Assembly (NCBI RefSeq): GCF_900188235.1
Contig: NZ_FZNT01000001.1
Coordinates: 124,001 to 188,000 of the forward strand
DNA from: Lutibacter agarilyticus
GTDB lineage: Bacteria > Bacteroidota > Bacteroidia > Flavobacteriales > Flavobacteriaceae
Direction: 5' to 3'
Length of the DNA stretch: 64,000 bases
The notes below the pieces were generated by a model, which ran no database searches, was not told the origin of the DNA, and was given only the letters and a program-made list of their open reading frames with translations. Made by a program: the position numbers and the translations under genes. Shown here one piece after another: positions 1-9,360 of the stretch. Within the stretch, counting starts at the first letter, position 1. Each line of letters begins with the position of its first letter.

Positions 1-276
1 TTTGCTAAAAACTTTTGGTTAATTTTAATCATGGCTGTTTTTCATTATGCAGCTTCAGCATTATTTGCTTTCGCAGCATTTAAATTAGGTGAAATAGGTA
101 ATACTGTTGGGTATGCAATTTTTAATACTTCATGTGTTGCTACTGCTATTGTAAGCGGAATTATTACCAAAGAATGGGTAGACGCATCTAGTAAAGCTAA
201 AAACTATTTATATCTAAGTTTAGCTTGTATGATTCTTGGAATTGTAATCATTGCTGTTGGTAATGGAATTTCATAA
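1..276 (+). CDS. RhaT-type sugar/proton symporter, C-terminal part (cut by window edge)
   Basis: The reading frame is open from base 1, so this is the C-terminal 91 residues of a longer inner-membrane transporter. It has three hydrophobic segments and ends in IIAVGNGIS. The complete RhaT-like protein encoded at 24279-25307 ends in ITIAVGNGI, and both share a G-x-x-G-FAIFxT-type motif, so they are paralogues of the L-rhamnose-proton symporter family. The gene is followed after 37 bases by a GH117 lipoprotein gene on the same strand. Co-transcription is likely, and the substrate is then probably a sugar released from the algal glycan. Substrate specificity cannot be read from this piece. Confidence 0.72.
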   Translation, partial: FAKNFWLILIMAVFHYAASALFAFAAFKLGEIGNTVGYAIFNTSCVATAIVSGIITKEWVDASSKAKNYLYLSLACMILGIVIIAVGNGIS

Positions 277-313
277 AAACTCAATATTAAATATTAAAAA
301 ATAAATAATACAA

Positions 314-1534
314 ATGAAAAAATCAATATTTTTATTACTTGCTATTACAGGAGTAAGTTTAATTTCTTGTAAGTACGATGACAAAAAAACGAATTCAGAA
401 ACAACTGCAACTATTGAAATTACAGATGCACAACAAGATTATTTGGGTATAACAAATAAAGATAAATTAAGTGCAGCTTCAAAAAGAGCTTTAGAGTGGC
501 CTACAGACCTAGGAAATGATTGGTTTTTTGAATACAAAGTTGAAGATTTAAAAGGCGATTTTGCTTATGAAGAAGGTGTTGTGCGAAGAGATCCTAGTGC
601 TATGATAAAACACGATGGTAAATATTATACATGGTATAGTAGAAGTACAGGTTTGTCTCAAGGATTTGGAGGCGATGTAACAAAAGATAAAGTTTTTCCT
701 TGGGATAGATGTGATATTTGGTATGCAACTTCTGAAGATGGAATTACTTGGAAAGAAGAAGGTTTAGCAGTTGCTCGTGGAGAAAAAGGAGCGTATGATG
801 ATCGTTCAGTATTCACGGTTGAAATTATGATTCATGACGGTATTTATTACTTGTGCTACCAAACAGTAAAAGATCCTTATAGTGTTCGTGTTAAAAATCA
901 GGTTGGTTTGGCTTGGTCTAATTCACCAAATGGTCCTTGGACAAAAAGTGAAGAACCAATTTTAAGTCCTGCAGATAATGGTATTTGGAAAGGTGAAGAG
1001 CAAAACAGATTTAATGTTGAGAAAAAAGGAGATTTTGACAGTCATAAAGTACACGATCCTTGTATTATTCCTTTCAAAGGAAAATTCTACTTATATTATA
1101 AAGGTGAGCAAATGGGTGAGCAAATTACATTTGGTGGTCGTCAAATTAGACATGGAGTTGCTATTGCTGATAATCCAAAAGGGCCATATGTAAAGTCGCC
1201 TTACAATCCAATTAGTAATAGTGGTCACGAAATTTGTGTATGGCCTTACAATGGTGGTATTGCCTCTTTAATTACAACAGATGGACCTGAAAAAAATACA
1301 GTACAATGGTCTCCTGATGGAATTAATTTTGAAATAATGGGAGTGGTAAAAGGAGCACCTCACGCTATTGGATTAAACAGAACAGCAGACAATGAGAAAA
1401 ACCCAACGGAAATTTTAAGATGGGGATTAACACACGAATATAAAAGTTGGGACTATCAATATATTAGAGGTTTCAAAACTTGGAATATGAAAAACCATAC
1501 AGCTAAAGGCGAAAAGGCTACTAGCAAAGAATAA
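314..1534 (+). CDS. GH117 family 3,6-anhydro-L-galactosidase-like lipoprotein
   Basis: A 406-residue lipoprotein: the N-terminal signal ends in a lipobox (GVSLISC), which predicts periplasmic or outer-membrane anchoring. The five-bladed propeller signature of GH117 is visible: RRDPSAMIKHDGKYYTWYSR, then DIWYATSEDG, YDDRSVFTVEI, KVHDPCIIPFKGKFYLYYKGE and NSGHEICVW. GH117 enzymes remove terminal alpha-1,3-linked 3,6-anhydro-L-galactose from neoagaro-oligosaccharides, and some members act on other anhydro-sugars. It follows a RhaT-like transporter gene and is followed by a strong hairpin terminator. A second, distinct GH117 gene starts at 63533. Family assignment is firm; agar versus another substrate is inferred. 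Confidence 0.85.
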   Translation: MKKSIFLLLAITGVSLISCKYDDKKTNSETTATIEITDAQQDYLGITNKDKLSAASKRALEWPTDLGNDWFFEYKVEDLKGDFAYEEGVVRRDPSAMIKHDGKYYTWYSRSTGLSQGFGGDVTKDKVFPWDRCDIWYATSEDGITWKEEGLAVARGEKGAYDDRSVFTVEIMIHDGIYYLCYQTVKDPYSVRVKNQVGLAWSNSPNGPWTKSEEPILSPADNGIWKGEEQNRFNVEKKGDFDSHKVHDPCIIPFKGKFYLYYKGEQMGEQITFGGRQIRHGVAIADNPKGPYVKSPYNPISNSGHEICVWPYNGGIASLITTDGPEKNTVQWSPDGINFEIMGVVKGAPHAIGLNRTADNEKNPTEILRWGLTHEYKSWDYQYIRGFKTWNMKNHTAKGEKATSKE

Positions 1535-1571
1535 TAGAATATCTCATTAAGAAATATTATTTTTAAACAGA

Positions 1572-1652
1572 GGCTGTTTAAAAAGTATCAAAACTTTTCA
1601 TTAGAAACTTAATTTAGGTTCGCAAAAGTTTTACTTTTTAAACAGTTTTTTT
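1572..1652 (+). terminator. Long hairpin with T-run after the GH117 gene
   Basis: Left arm 1572-1598 (GGCTGTTTAAAAAGT...) and right arm 1624-1645 (AAAAGTTTTACTTTTTAAACAG) are nearly complementary over more than 20 bp and are followed by seven T residues. It reads as a factor-independent terminator for the GH117 gene. The stem is unusually long for a plain terminator. Confidence 0.65.
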
Positions 1653-1707
1653 GTTTAAGAATAACAATAGTATAAATCAAGAAAGTAAATTTTGATTAAT
1701 ACAGTAT

Positions 1708-1985
1708 TTAATACATTTTTTTAAAAACTAAAGGCGAGCAACCCATAAATTTTTGAAATTGTCTGTAAAAAAAAGGTAAACTTTCATAACCACAATCGTA
1801 GGCAATTTGACTCACCTGTTTATTCGTTTCAATTAAATATTTACAGGCTAAATTTATTCGGTATTCGTTTACAAAAGTAAAAAATGATTTGTTCAATTAT
1901 TTTTAAAAAAAAAAGACAAAAAGATTCAATCCCCATAGATGCTAAATTTGAAACATTTTGCAGGTTAATTTTTAAAATTAAATAG
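1708..1985 (-). pseudogene. Decayed C-terminal fragment of an AraC-family regulator
   Basis: An open stretch of 62 codons (1896 to 1708) encodes the last part of an AraC helix-turn-helix domain (ACKYLIETNKQVSQIAYDCG). It is almost identical to the end of the intact AraC gene at 8349-9203. Nucleotide similarity continues upstream to about 1985, but small indels in a poly-A/T stretch around 1895-1905 break the frame, and no cupin domain remains. It is therefore a broken paralogue, not a small gene. Together with the intact copy it brackets the GH105 and lyase-like genes in direct orientation, spaced about 6.66 kb apart. Bases 1986-2135 up to the next gene show no further feature that I can support. 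Confidence 0.8.
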
Positions 1986-2135
1986 CTTTATTTTATTTTT
2001 TTGCGTATTCCAATTGAAATTTTTCTAAAAAAACACAATTGATATACTTTTATGAACATTACTGGTAAAATTTGATTGGCATTCAATATACAATCGATGG
2101 TGTATTTTTTATTTTGGCTGAAACATTCAAAACTC

Positions 2136-5100
2136 ATGAAAAATATGAAAAACTTATTGGTTTTAATAGTGCTAATTGGAAACTTATTCTCAATGCAAGC
2201 ACAATCAATCAATCCTATTTTAGTTAGAAATGAAATGCAACGTGTTGCAGATTGGCAAATTGAGCATTTTAGAGATACATATAGTGGAAGAAAAAAACCA
2301 CATCATATTGCAGATTGGACAAATGGGGCACTTTATGTAGGTATGGTTAAATATGCAAAAATGGCTAAAGATGATCGCTATTGGAAATGGTTAAAGGAAA
2401 TTGGTGAACAACAAAATTGGAAATTGCATTGGCGAAAATATATGGCAGATGACCACACAATTGGTCAAATGTATTTAGAATTGTATAGGAAATATGGTGA
2501 TTCAGCAATGATGAAACCTACTATTAAAAGTTTTGAATACATTATTAATAATCCAAGTAAAGAGCCTATTACATTGGATAAATACAAACATTTAGAGCGT
2601 TGGACTTGGTGTGATGCATTATTTATGGCACCACCTGTTTTGGCGAAACTAGGAAAGGAAACTGGAGATAAAAAATATACTGATTTTATGATGAAGGAGT
2701 ATAAAGCGACTCGAGATCATTTATTTGATGCCGAAGAAAATCTTTTTTATCGTGATAATAGTTATATAGGAAAACTAGATGATGGGAATAAAATATTTTG
2801 GGCAAGAGGAAATGGCTGGGTGTTTGGAGGTTTAACATTGCTAATGGATGAATATGAGCCAGGTTCTAAAGAGTATGAATATTTTAAAGATATTTATTTG
2901 AAAATGGCTAAAAAAATAATTGAAATTCAAACTCCAGAAGGGCATTGGGCAATGAGTTTATTAGGGCAAAAAAAATACCCTACACCAGAAACTAGTGGAA
3001 CTTCATTTTTTACTTTTGGCTTGGCTTGGGGTATTAATAACGGTCTGTTAGATGCTAAAACATACCAACCTCATGTTGAGAAAGCTTGGAATTGTTTAAC
3101 AAGTCATATTACTAAAGAAGGAATGTTGGGTTATGTACAGCCAATTGGTGCAGCCCCAGGAAAAGCTTGGGCAGATAAAACAGAGGTGTATGGATCTGGT
3201 GCATTTTTAGCCGCAGGATCAGAAGTTTATAAAATGGTGGGTGGTCAACCAATATTTCAATTATCTGAACCTAATTATAAGAAAAGTCCTAAAACAGGAA
3301 TGACAAGAAAGCACTGGAAAGAAGCTGCTTTATACATGCTAGATGGTGCTTTTAGTTATGTGAATTCTAATGATGATGCTTTGAAATTCCCAAAAATAGG
3401 AACTGTTGGATACCCAAAATGGGATTCTCAAATTCCTGTTGAAAAATTAGAAGGCTTGAGCAGAACCTTATTTGTTGCAGCTCCTTTATTGAAAGAAAAT
3501 CCAAATTTGAAAATTAATGGAATTGATATTGCAGCCTATTATCGCCAAAATATTTTGAATTTAATAGATGAAGAACATCCTTCATTTATTAAAGATAAAG
3601 TGGGGAATTGGCCAGGGCAAACATTGGTTGAATTTGGAGCATTATCTATGTCAATGTTTATGATTCCTGAAGTACTTTGGGATCCTTTAACTAAAACTCA
3701 AAAAGATGTTTTAGCTAAAAAAATGATTAGTTATGCTGACGGTCCAACGGTACCTTCAAACTGGAAGTTCTTCAATATTTTTGTGTTAAGCTTTTTTAAA
3801 GATCAGGGATATCAAGTTAATGAAACACTATTGGTTGATTATTTAAACAAGTCGTTGGAGCATTATCGTGGTGATGGATGGTATAATGACAATCCTGCGT
3901 ATGATTATTACAGTATGTGGGCATTTCAAATGTATGGACCTGTTTGGAACGAATTATTTGGAAATAAATATTACCCCGAAATAGCAAAAAAATTCAAAGA
4001 AAATTTTTTACCTGTAGCTGAAAACTACCCATATATGTTTAGTGAAAATGGTGAAATGATAATGTGGGGAAGAAGTATTACATACCGTTTAGCTTCTGTA
4101 AGTCCTTTTCCATTATTAGGTTTTTATGAAGATGATTTACAAGATGCAAATTGGGGAGGGTTTAGAAGAACAGCTTCGGGTGTATTGTTACAATTTTTAC
4201 AACATCCCGAGTTTATGAAAGACAATGTTCCAACATTAGGTTTTTACGGAGCATTTGACCCCTCAACGCAACCATATAGTTGCAGAGGAAGTGTTTTTTG
4301 GATGGCAAAATCGTTTTTAAGTTTGCTTTCTCCTGAAGGCAGTAAATTTTGGAATGAAGAAGAAAATAATGGTGTTTGGGAAAATGAATTGAAAAACACA
4401 ACCATTACAAATCGTTTTTATGAAGGTTCAGAAATTATGGTTACTAATTATAAAAACATTGGAGCTTCAGAAATTAGAGCGTGGTGTAATGTTCCAAGAG
4501 CTGGAATAAAAGAGCCTTTTCGTTCAAGCGAAAACTATAATAAATTGTCCTACAATTCAGCGTTTCCGTGGCAAGCAGATAACACGGCAGGAACGGCCTC
4601 AATGAATTATGTTTTTAAAACAAATAATGCAGAGTATCCTTTTGAGTCAGGGCATATTTACGATTTTATAAAGTTTGAAGACAATGCTTATTATCGTAAA
4701 CTTACTTCGGAATATATTGATAATGTTGCAATTCAACTTGCCGATATTCCTTTGGAAAATGGAATTTTAAGGGTTGATAAAATTGAAGCAGATAAAGAAG
4801 TTTCAATTAGTTTAGGACATTATTCATTAGCACATATTAATGGTTTTATTTCAAAAAAAGAGAGAACAATTAACGGTAAAGAAGTTCATATTATTGATAA
4901 TGGAAAATATCAATTAGCACTTGTACCAGTAATTGGTTGGAATGAAATTAAAACAATTACGTCTAACAATATTCATCCAGAAACTAAAGAAAGCACTGTT
5001 ATAAATGTTGTTGATATTTACAATCCTTTAGAAAAAAATAATATTTATGTTACTGCAATGCTGTGGAAAAAATCAGGAATTGATTTTACGGATAAAGAAT

Positions 5101-5186
5101 TGAATATTGTTAAGAAGGTGAATGTGAAAAAGGATAAAATAAGATTATATTTTACAGATAAATCTAAAAAGGAAATTAAATTTTAA
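2136..5186 (+). CDS. Secreted GH105 unsaturated glucuronyl/rhamnogalacturonyl hydrolase fused to DUF2264
   Basis: The start at 2136 (or 2145) gives a signal peptide (MKNLLVLIVLIGNLFSMQAQ); the frame is also open 60 bases upstream, but that extension lacks signal-peptide character. Residues about 25-365 are a GH105 (alpha/alpha)6 domain, with WCDALFMAPPVLAKLG and ARGNGWVFGG as the typical active-site segments. GH105 enzymes remove the 4,5-unsaturated uronic acid left by polysaccharide lyases. Residues about 395-770 match DUF2264 (GALSMSMFMIPEVLWDP, WYNDNPAYDYYSMWAFQ), which from memory I associate with CAZy GH154 beta-glucuronidases. The rest is a beta-rich C-terminal region. At 1017 residues it is more than twice a normal GH105. 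It lies 18 bases before a lyase-like gene, which suits a lyase plus unsaturated-uronyl-hydrolase pair. Confidence 0.82.
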   Translation: MKNMKNLLVLIVLIGNLFSMQAQSINPILVRNEMQRVADWQIEHFRDTYSGRKKPHHIADWTNGALYVGMVKYAKMAKDDRYWKWLKEIGEQQNWKLHWRKYMADDHTIGQMYLELYRKYGDSAMMKPTIKSFEYIINNPSKEPITLDKYKHLERWTWCDALFMAPPVLAKLGKETGDKKYTDFMMKEYKATRDHLFDAEENLFYRDNSYIGKLDDGNKIFWARGNGWVFGGLTLLMDEYEPGSKEYEYFKDIYLKMAKKIIEIQTPEGHWAMSLLGQKKYPTPETSGTSFFTFGLAWGINNGLLDAKTYQPHVEKAWNCLTSHITKEGMLGYVQPIGAAPGKAWADKTEVYGSGAFLAAGSEVYKMVGGQPIFQLSEPNYKKSPKTGMTRKHWKEAALYMLDGAFSYVNSNDDALKFPKIGTVGYPKWDSQIPVEKLEGLSRTLFVAAPLLKENPNLKINGIDIAAYYRQNILNLIDEEHPSFIKDKVGNWPGQTLVEFGALSMSMFMIPEVLWDPLTKTQKDVLAKKMISYADGPTVPSNWKFFNIFVLSFFKDQGYQVNETLLVDYLNKSLEHYRGDGWYNDNPAYDYYSMWAFQMYGPVWNELFGNKYYPEIAKKFKENFLPVAENYPYMFSENGEMIMWGRSITYRLASVSPFPLLGFYEDDLQDANWGGFRRTASGVLLQFLQHPEFMKDNVPTLGFYGAFDPSTQPYSCRGSVFWMAKSFLSLLSPEGSKFWNEEENNGVWENELKNTTITNRFYEGSEIMVTNYKNIGASEIRAWCNVPRAGIKEPFRSSENYNKLSYNSAFPWQADNTAGTASMNYVFKTNNAEYPFESGHIYDFIKFEDNAYYRKLTSEYIDNVAIQLADIPLENGILRVDKIEADKEVSISLGHYSLAHINGFISKKERTINGKEVHIIDNGKYQLALVPVIGWNEIKTITSNNIHPETKESTVINVVDIYNPLEKNNIYVTAMLWKKSGIDFTDKELNIVKKVNVKKDKIRLYFTDKSKKEIKF

Positions 5187-5204
5187 TTATTAAAATAAAA
5201 CAAG

Positions 5205-7856
5205 ATGTTAAATACTAGAATTATATTTTTACTTGTATGTTATTTATGCTGCTTTATAGATGCGAATGCGCAACATAATACAAATGATGGTTTCGATTTT
5301 ATTGTTACTAATGATGGTGTATGGACTTGGTATAATGATGAAAGAGCTGCTTTTAAAAATGATAAACTTTACACCTCTTACGTTCGTAAAGACGGAAAAG
5401 TAGCTTTAAGCGTAAACGATATTAAAACAGGAGCTAATGTAGGAACGGAAGTAGTTTTAAGTAATTGGACTCAAAAAGATGATCACAATAATGCCTCAAT
5501 TTTATTAAGAAACGATGGTAAAATTATGGCGTTTTTTAGTCCACATATACGCGAAAAAAATAATTATTACAGAACATCTTTAGTCAATGAGCCTACTCAA
5601 CAAAGTGATTGGAGTGCGCAAATGTCACAAATAACTACCAACGATTCTGATAACAAGGGAGCTACTTATAACAATGCATTTCAATTAAGCGCTGAAGGAG
5701 GCAAGATATATAACTTTATGCGAACCAATAACTTTAACCCCAACTTTAAAGAATATACCTCCAATGGAGCACCAATTAGGGATGGAGCTGATATTATTCT
5801 TTTTAAAAATGGGACTGGAGAAGTTAGACCTTATGTAAAGTACACTTCTAATAATGTAGACCGTATTGATTTCTTTTTTACAGATGGACATCCACGTGTT
5901 GCGGATAATAGTTTATACCATTGTTATTATAAAACAAATATTGATGGTAGCCAAGGTAGTATTTATCAAACAGACGGAACACTAATAGCAACTTTACAAA
6001 ACGCAATTAATGGGACTCCAATAGATGTGTCTCAGGTAAATAAATTATACCTTTTTGGATCCGACGGTACTACAGCCCGAGCTTGGACACATAGTATAAA
6101 TTACGATAGCACTGGAAATCCTGTAGTTACTTATTCTAAACAAAAAAACATAAGTGATATTACCTATCATTATGCAAAATGGAATGGTACACAATGGAAT
6201 AATTATGTTGTTTCTGATGCCGGTAACGGGTTATATAATGGTGAAGACGATTATACAGGTGTTATTACAACAAATCCTTATAATACAAACGAAATTTTTA
6301 TGTCTTCAAACAAAAACCCAATATCGGGAATAGAAAATAATAGATATGAAATTTATTCAGCCATTACTAATGATGGAGGTTCGGCCTGGAATTGGACTGA
6401 AGTAACTAAAAATTCAGACAAGGATAATTTAAGACCTTTTGTTCCAAAAGGAATTACGAATGTAAACGATAGAGTTTTAATGTGGTTTCATGGAACATAT
6501 ACCACATATTCAAATTATCAAACACGTATTGTTGGCGAGTATATTAATAAAATCTACACTGGGCCAGCTCCCGATTTAGGAGAGCCTATACCACCAATTG
6601 AAACAAACATAACTTATGGTATAGATATTAATAGCGTAACTAGCCCTACACTAAGTCCATTTAAACCTTTAAGTGGAACGGCTAATGCGACAGTTATAGA
6701 CAATGGAGTTACTTTTACTCTTTTTGGTACAGTTACAGATAGTAGAGATAGAGGAAGTGCTACTCCAAATGACTTAGTTAGAGATTTTGTGTATGGTTCT
6801 GGCAATGGAACTTCAACGGGAGTAAGAATAGATGGTCTTCCTGCTGGAGAATACACTTTAAACAGTTTTCATTATGATAATGATTTTTCCGCTCCTGTTT
6901 CTGTAATATTAAGAGTCCAAGGAGGAGCACAGATTGGGGATGCAATTGATATAACTGATGAAAGACCAGCTACTTTTAATTTAACAACAGAAGCAAATAC
7001 AAGTTATGAAATAGTAGCCACAAGTTCTGGTCCTAATGGGACTAGATTTAATGGTTTATCAATAATAGATTCTTCAATTGTACCTGCAGATAATAATGTT
7101 TTAATTGATATAAATACAAGTACATCTAATACTAAAACAGGGTACACAGGAATGTTAGGAGTTAATAATACAACACTAACAACACACAACGGTTCCTATC
7201 TAATATTTGGTTTTAATTCACAACCTGCAACAAACACCAATACAGATAATTTATTATTAGATTTTGCTCAAAACTCATCAACTACTGCATCTGCCACACC
7301 AGCTATTGGGTTTAGATTATCAGGATTAGTTCCTGGCACCTATGATGTGAAGAGTTGGCATTATGATCCAACTATTTCAGGAAGTAAAATTAAAGTACAA
7401 CTTCGTGAAGCAGGATTTGGGAATCCTCAAACAGATTTATTAACTGGAATTGATTTAGGGAGTTCTAATTCGATAGATTACCAAATTACAATTGAAACTG
7501 GTAAAAACTACGATTTATTATTTAGAGCTGATGCTGGAGGACTACATTCTAGATTTAATGGAATTGAAATTACACCTACTTCAGTTTTAAGTACTGTTGA
7601 TTTTCAGAAAAAAGAACTTAAACTTTTTACAGTTTTTCCGAATCCGTTTAATGATATTATGAATATTAATATTGAAAAAATAACAAATGCAACTAGGTTA
7701 AAAATTTATAATAGTACAGGACATTTAATTACTGAAAAAAACATAGAAAACAATTCCGTTAAAGTTGCAACTAATAATTTATCTAGTGGGGTATATCTTT
7801 TAGTATTATTTAATAAACAAGAAATAATTTCAACTCAAAAAATTATAAAAAAATAA
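5205..7856 (+). CDS. T9SS-secreted BNR_4 propeller protein, probable polysaccharide lyase
   Basis: An 883-residue protein with a signal peptide (ending in FIDANAQ). Residues about 25-440 form a BNR_4 beta-propeller (GVWTWYNDERA, then KDDHNNASILLRNDGKIMAF). That family includes the ulvan lyases of PL24 and PL25 and related lyases. Two tandem beta-sandwich repeats follow (about 470-625 and 632-785). Each starts with (L/G)IDIN and contains G(L/I)xxGxYxxxSxHYD-like blocks, plausibly carbohydrate binding. The last 80 residues are a type IX secretion sorting domain (VFPNPFNDIMNI ... LSSGVYLLVLF), so the protein should be exported to the surface. The partner GH105 gene is directly upstream. The lyase activity is inferred from the fold and this pairing; catalytic residues could not be assigned. 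Confidence 0.68.
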   Translation: MLNTRIIFLLVCYLCCFIDANAQHNTNDGFDFIVTNDGVWTWYNDERAAFKNDKLYTSYVRKDGKVALSVNDIKTGANVGTEVVLSNWTQKDDHNNASILLRNDGKIMAFFSPHIREKNNYYRTSLVNEPTQQSDWSAQMSQITTNDSDNKGATYNNAFQLSAEGGKIYNFMRTNNFNPNFKEYTSNGAPIRDGADIILFKNGTGEVRPYVKYTSNNVDRIDFFFTDGHPRVADNSLYHCYYKTNIDGSQGSIYQTDGTLIATLQNAINGTPIDVSQVNKLYLFGSDGTTARAWTHSINYDSTGNPVVTYSKQKNISDITYHYAKWNGTQWNNYVVSDAGNGLYNGEDDYTGVITTNPYNTNEIFMSSNKNPISGIENNRYEIYSAITNDGGSAWNWTEVTKNSDKDNLRPFVPKGITNVNDRVLMWFHGTYTTYSNYQTRIVGEYINKIYTGPAPDLGEPIPPIETNITYGIDINSVTSPTLSPFKPLSGTANATVIDNGVTFTLFGTVTDSRDRGSATPNDLVRDFVYGSGNGTSTGVRIDGLPAGEYTLNSFHYDNDFSAPVSVILRVQGGAQIGDAIDITDERPATFNLTTEANTSYEIVATSSGPNGTRFNGLSIIDSSIVPADNNVLIDINTSTSNTKTGYTGMLGVNNTTLTTHNGSYLIFGFNSQPATNTNTDNLLLDFAQNSSTTASATPAIGFRLSGLVPGTYDVKSWHYDPTISGSKIKVQLREAGFGNPQTDLLTGIDLGSSNSIDYQITIETGKNYDLLFRADAGGLHSRFNGIEITPTSVLSTVDFQKKELKLFTVFPNPFNDIMNINIEKITNATRLKIYNSTGHLITEKNIENNSVKVATNNLSSGVYLLVLFNKQEIISTQKIIKK

Positions 7857-7879
7857 AGTAGCCTTTAAATACAAAAAAG

Positions 7880-7913
7880 ACCAGTTTTGAATCTATCAAA
7901 ACTGGTTTTTTTG
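7880..7913 (+). terminator. Rho-independent terminator after the BNR_4 gene
   Basis: Perfect 11-bp stem (ACCAGTTTTGA / TCAAAACTGGT) with a 5-base loop, followed by a run of T residues, 24 bases after the stop codon. Confidence 0.85.
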
Positions 7914-8348
7914 TTTCCTATTTTTACGAACCTATTTTTTATTTAGGTTTTGAATTTCAATATGTAAATAATTTATACTTATAATTTGAAAAATAAAATT
8001 TCTGAAATATTTTGCTCTATCTATGATTTTTACCTTGTTTTAATCCTGCATTTCAAAAAATACAACTTTCCACAGATAAAAAATAAAAAATAAAAAATAA
8101 GAAATAAGAAAAATAAAATTCAAAATCTCAATTAGTAAAATTGTAATGTAGAGGATAAAAATCCGTTAAAAGAAGAGCATTTTTTAAAGAAAATATTTGG
8201 AAGTTTATATGTTGGTGTAATATTCTTAACGATCTCTTAAAAAGGATAATATTAAAGGGGATTTGGTAACTTTTTAACTAATTTAATTGCTTATTCTTTT
8301 CAAGAAATGAAAACCACTTAAATACCTTGCGGTATACTGCTGTGAAAA
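7914..8348. other. Gene-free, low-complexity AT-rich spacer
   Basis: About 430 bases with no credible reading frame. It contains a run of near-identical AAAAAATA-type units at about 8076-8120 and a short hairpin (AACCTA...TAGGTT) near 7930-7950. No RNA gene, insertion sequence or regulator site could be recognised. It lies between convergent genes (the BNR_4 protein and AraC), so it may simply be a 3' intergenic region. Confidence 0.6.
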
Positions 8349-9203
8349 TTATATTTTTATATATTTTTTTTTAAAAACTAAAGGAGAGCAACCCATAAAT
8401 TTTTGAAATTGTCTGTAAAAAAAAGGTAAACTTTCATAGCCGCAATCATACGCAATTTGGCTCACCTGTTTATTGGTTTCAATTAATAATTTACAAGTAT
8501 AATTTATTCTAAATTCATTTACAAAAGTAAAAAATGATTTATTCAATGATTTTTTAAAAAAACGACAAAAAGCTTCATCACCCATAGAAACTAAATTAGA
8601 AACATCTTGCAGTTTAATTTTTTTATCATAGTTTTCTTGAACATAATCGTACACTTTTTCAATTCTGTGATTGGATTTTATATTTAAAGTAGGTGTAAAG
8701 CCTTCAGAAGTTAGTGTTTCAACTTCTTTAAAAGCACTTAAATTTTCTAATAATTGAATAAAATTAAGCAGTTTTTCAAAAGGAGGTTTGGTTAAAATTT
8801 TATTTAATTCTAGCTCCATCTTTTTTGAATTTTTTAAATTGAATTTAATCCCTTTTGAAGCTTTTTTTAATAAAGTTTTTATATGTTGAAATTCATTTTT
8901 ATCAATCCAATTATCGCCTAAAATAGTATCGTTCCATTGAATTACAATAGATTTTACCTTCTCTTTGTTTTGAATGGTGTTTTTCCAACAGTGTGGTAAA
9001 TTAGAGCCAACTAAAACAAAATCACCATGTTCAAATTTCTCAACATTATTACCTACATACCTAATTCCTTCACCTTTCACAATGTAAGTTAGTTCATATT
9101 CAGGGTGAAAATGCCAAGGGGCATCAAAATTTTCGTCTTCATAAATAAAAGCATTAAAAGAGCTATTTGTAGACGATGATATTTTTTCAAATTGAGCTTT
9201 CAA
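8349..9203 (-). CDS. AraC-family transcriptional regulator with N-terminal cupin
   Basis: A 284-residue cytoplasmic regulator. Residues about 20-95 are an AraC-type cupin sensor (APWHFHPEYELTYIVKGEG, then GSNLPHCWKN). Residues about 185-280 hold two helix-turn-helix motifs (KIKLQDVSNLVSMGDEAFCR and QVSQIAYDCGYESLPFFYRQ). It is divergent from the corrinoid methyltransferase operon, with a 157-base gap containing a 16-bp palindrome, so local control of that operon or of the GH105/lyase pair is likely. A decayed copy lies at 1708-1985. A -7-like box TATCTTTG is on the minus strand at 9230-9223, 20 bases before the start. The inducer is probably a sugar, but cannot be identified. Confidence 0.88.
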   Translation of the reverse strand: MKAQFEKISSSTNSSFNAFIYEDENFDAPWHFHPEYELTYIVKGEGIRYVGNNVEKFEHGDFVLVGSNLPHCWKNTIQNKEKVKSIVIQWNDTILGDNWIDKNEFQHIKTLLKKASKGIKFNLKNSKKMELELNKILTKPPFEKLLNFIQLLENLSAFKEVETLTSEGFTPTLNIKSNHRIEKVYDYVQENYDKKIKLQDVSNLVSMGDEAFCRFFKKSLNKSFFTFVNEFRINYTCKLLIETNKQVSQIAYDCGYESLPFFYRQFQKFMGCSPLVFKKKYIKI

Positions 9204-9256
9204 AGTAGGTTCGTTTTAATTTCAAAGATACTCAATAATATCAATATTTGATGTTT

Positions 9257-9272
9257 TATGATTTAAATCATA
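9257..9272. promoter_or_regulatory. Perfect 16-bp palindrome between the AraC gene and the methyltransferase operon
   Basis: TATGATTTAAATCATA is a perfect dyad in the divergent intergenic region, and it is flanked by a further imperfect TTGAT...ATCAA pair. Its position suits an operator for the adjacent AraC protein. It is an operator candidate only; AraC proteins more often bind direct repeats. Confidence 0.5.
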
Positions 9273-9360
9273 TCAAAATAAGGTATTATTTAGCTAATAT
9301 CAAAGTGGAATGTAATAAAGTATGATTATAAATTTGATTAAATATAAATTCACTATAAAA

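Noticed and set aside
8076-8121. Short repeated AAAAAATA-like units resembling a tiny repeat array
   Set aside because: The units are low-complexity A/T sequence without unique spacers; not a CRISPR array.
9322-9360. Upstream ATG extending the first methyltransferase by 13 residues
   Set aside because: The extension does not resemble UroD-family starts, whereas MTKREIIKM at 9361 does.
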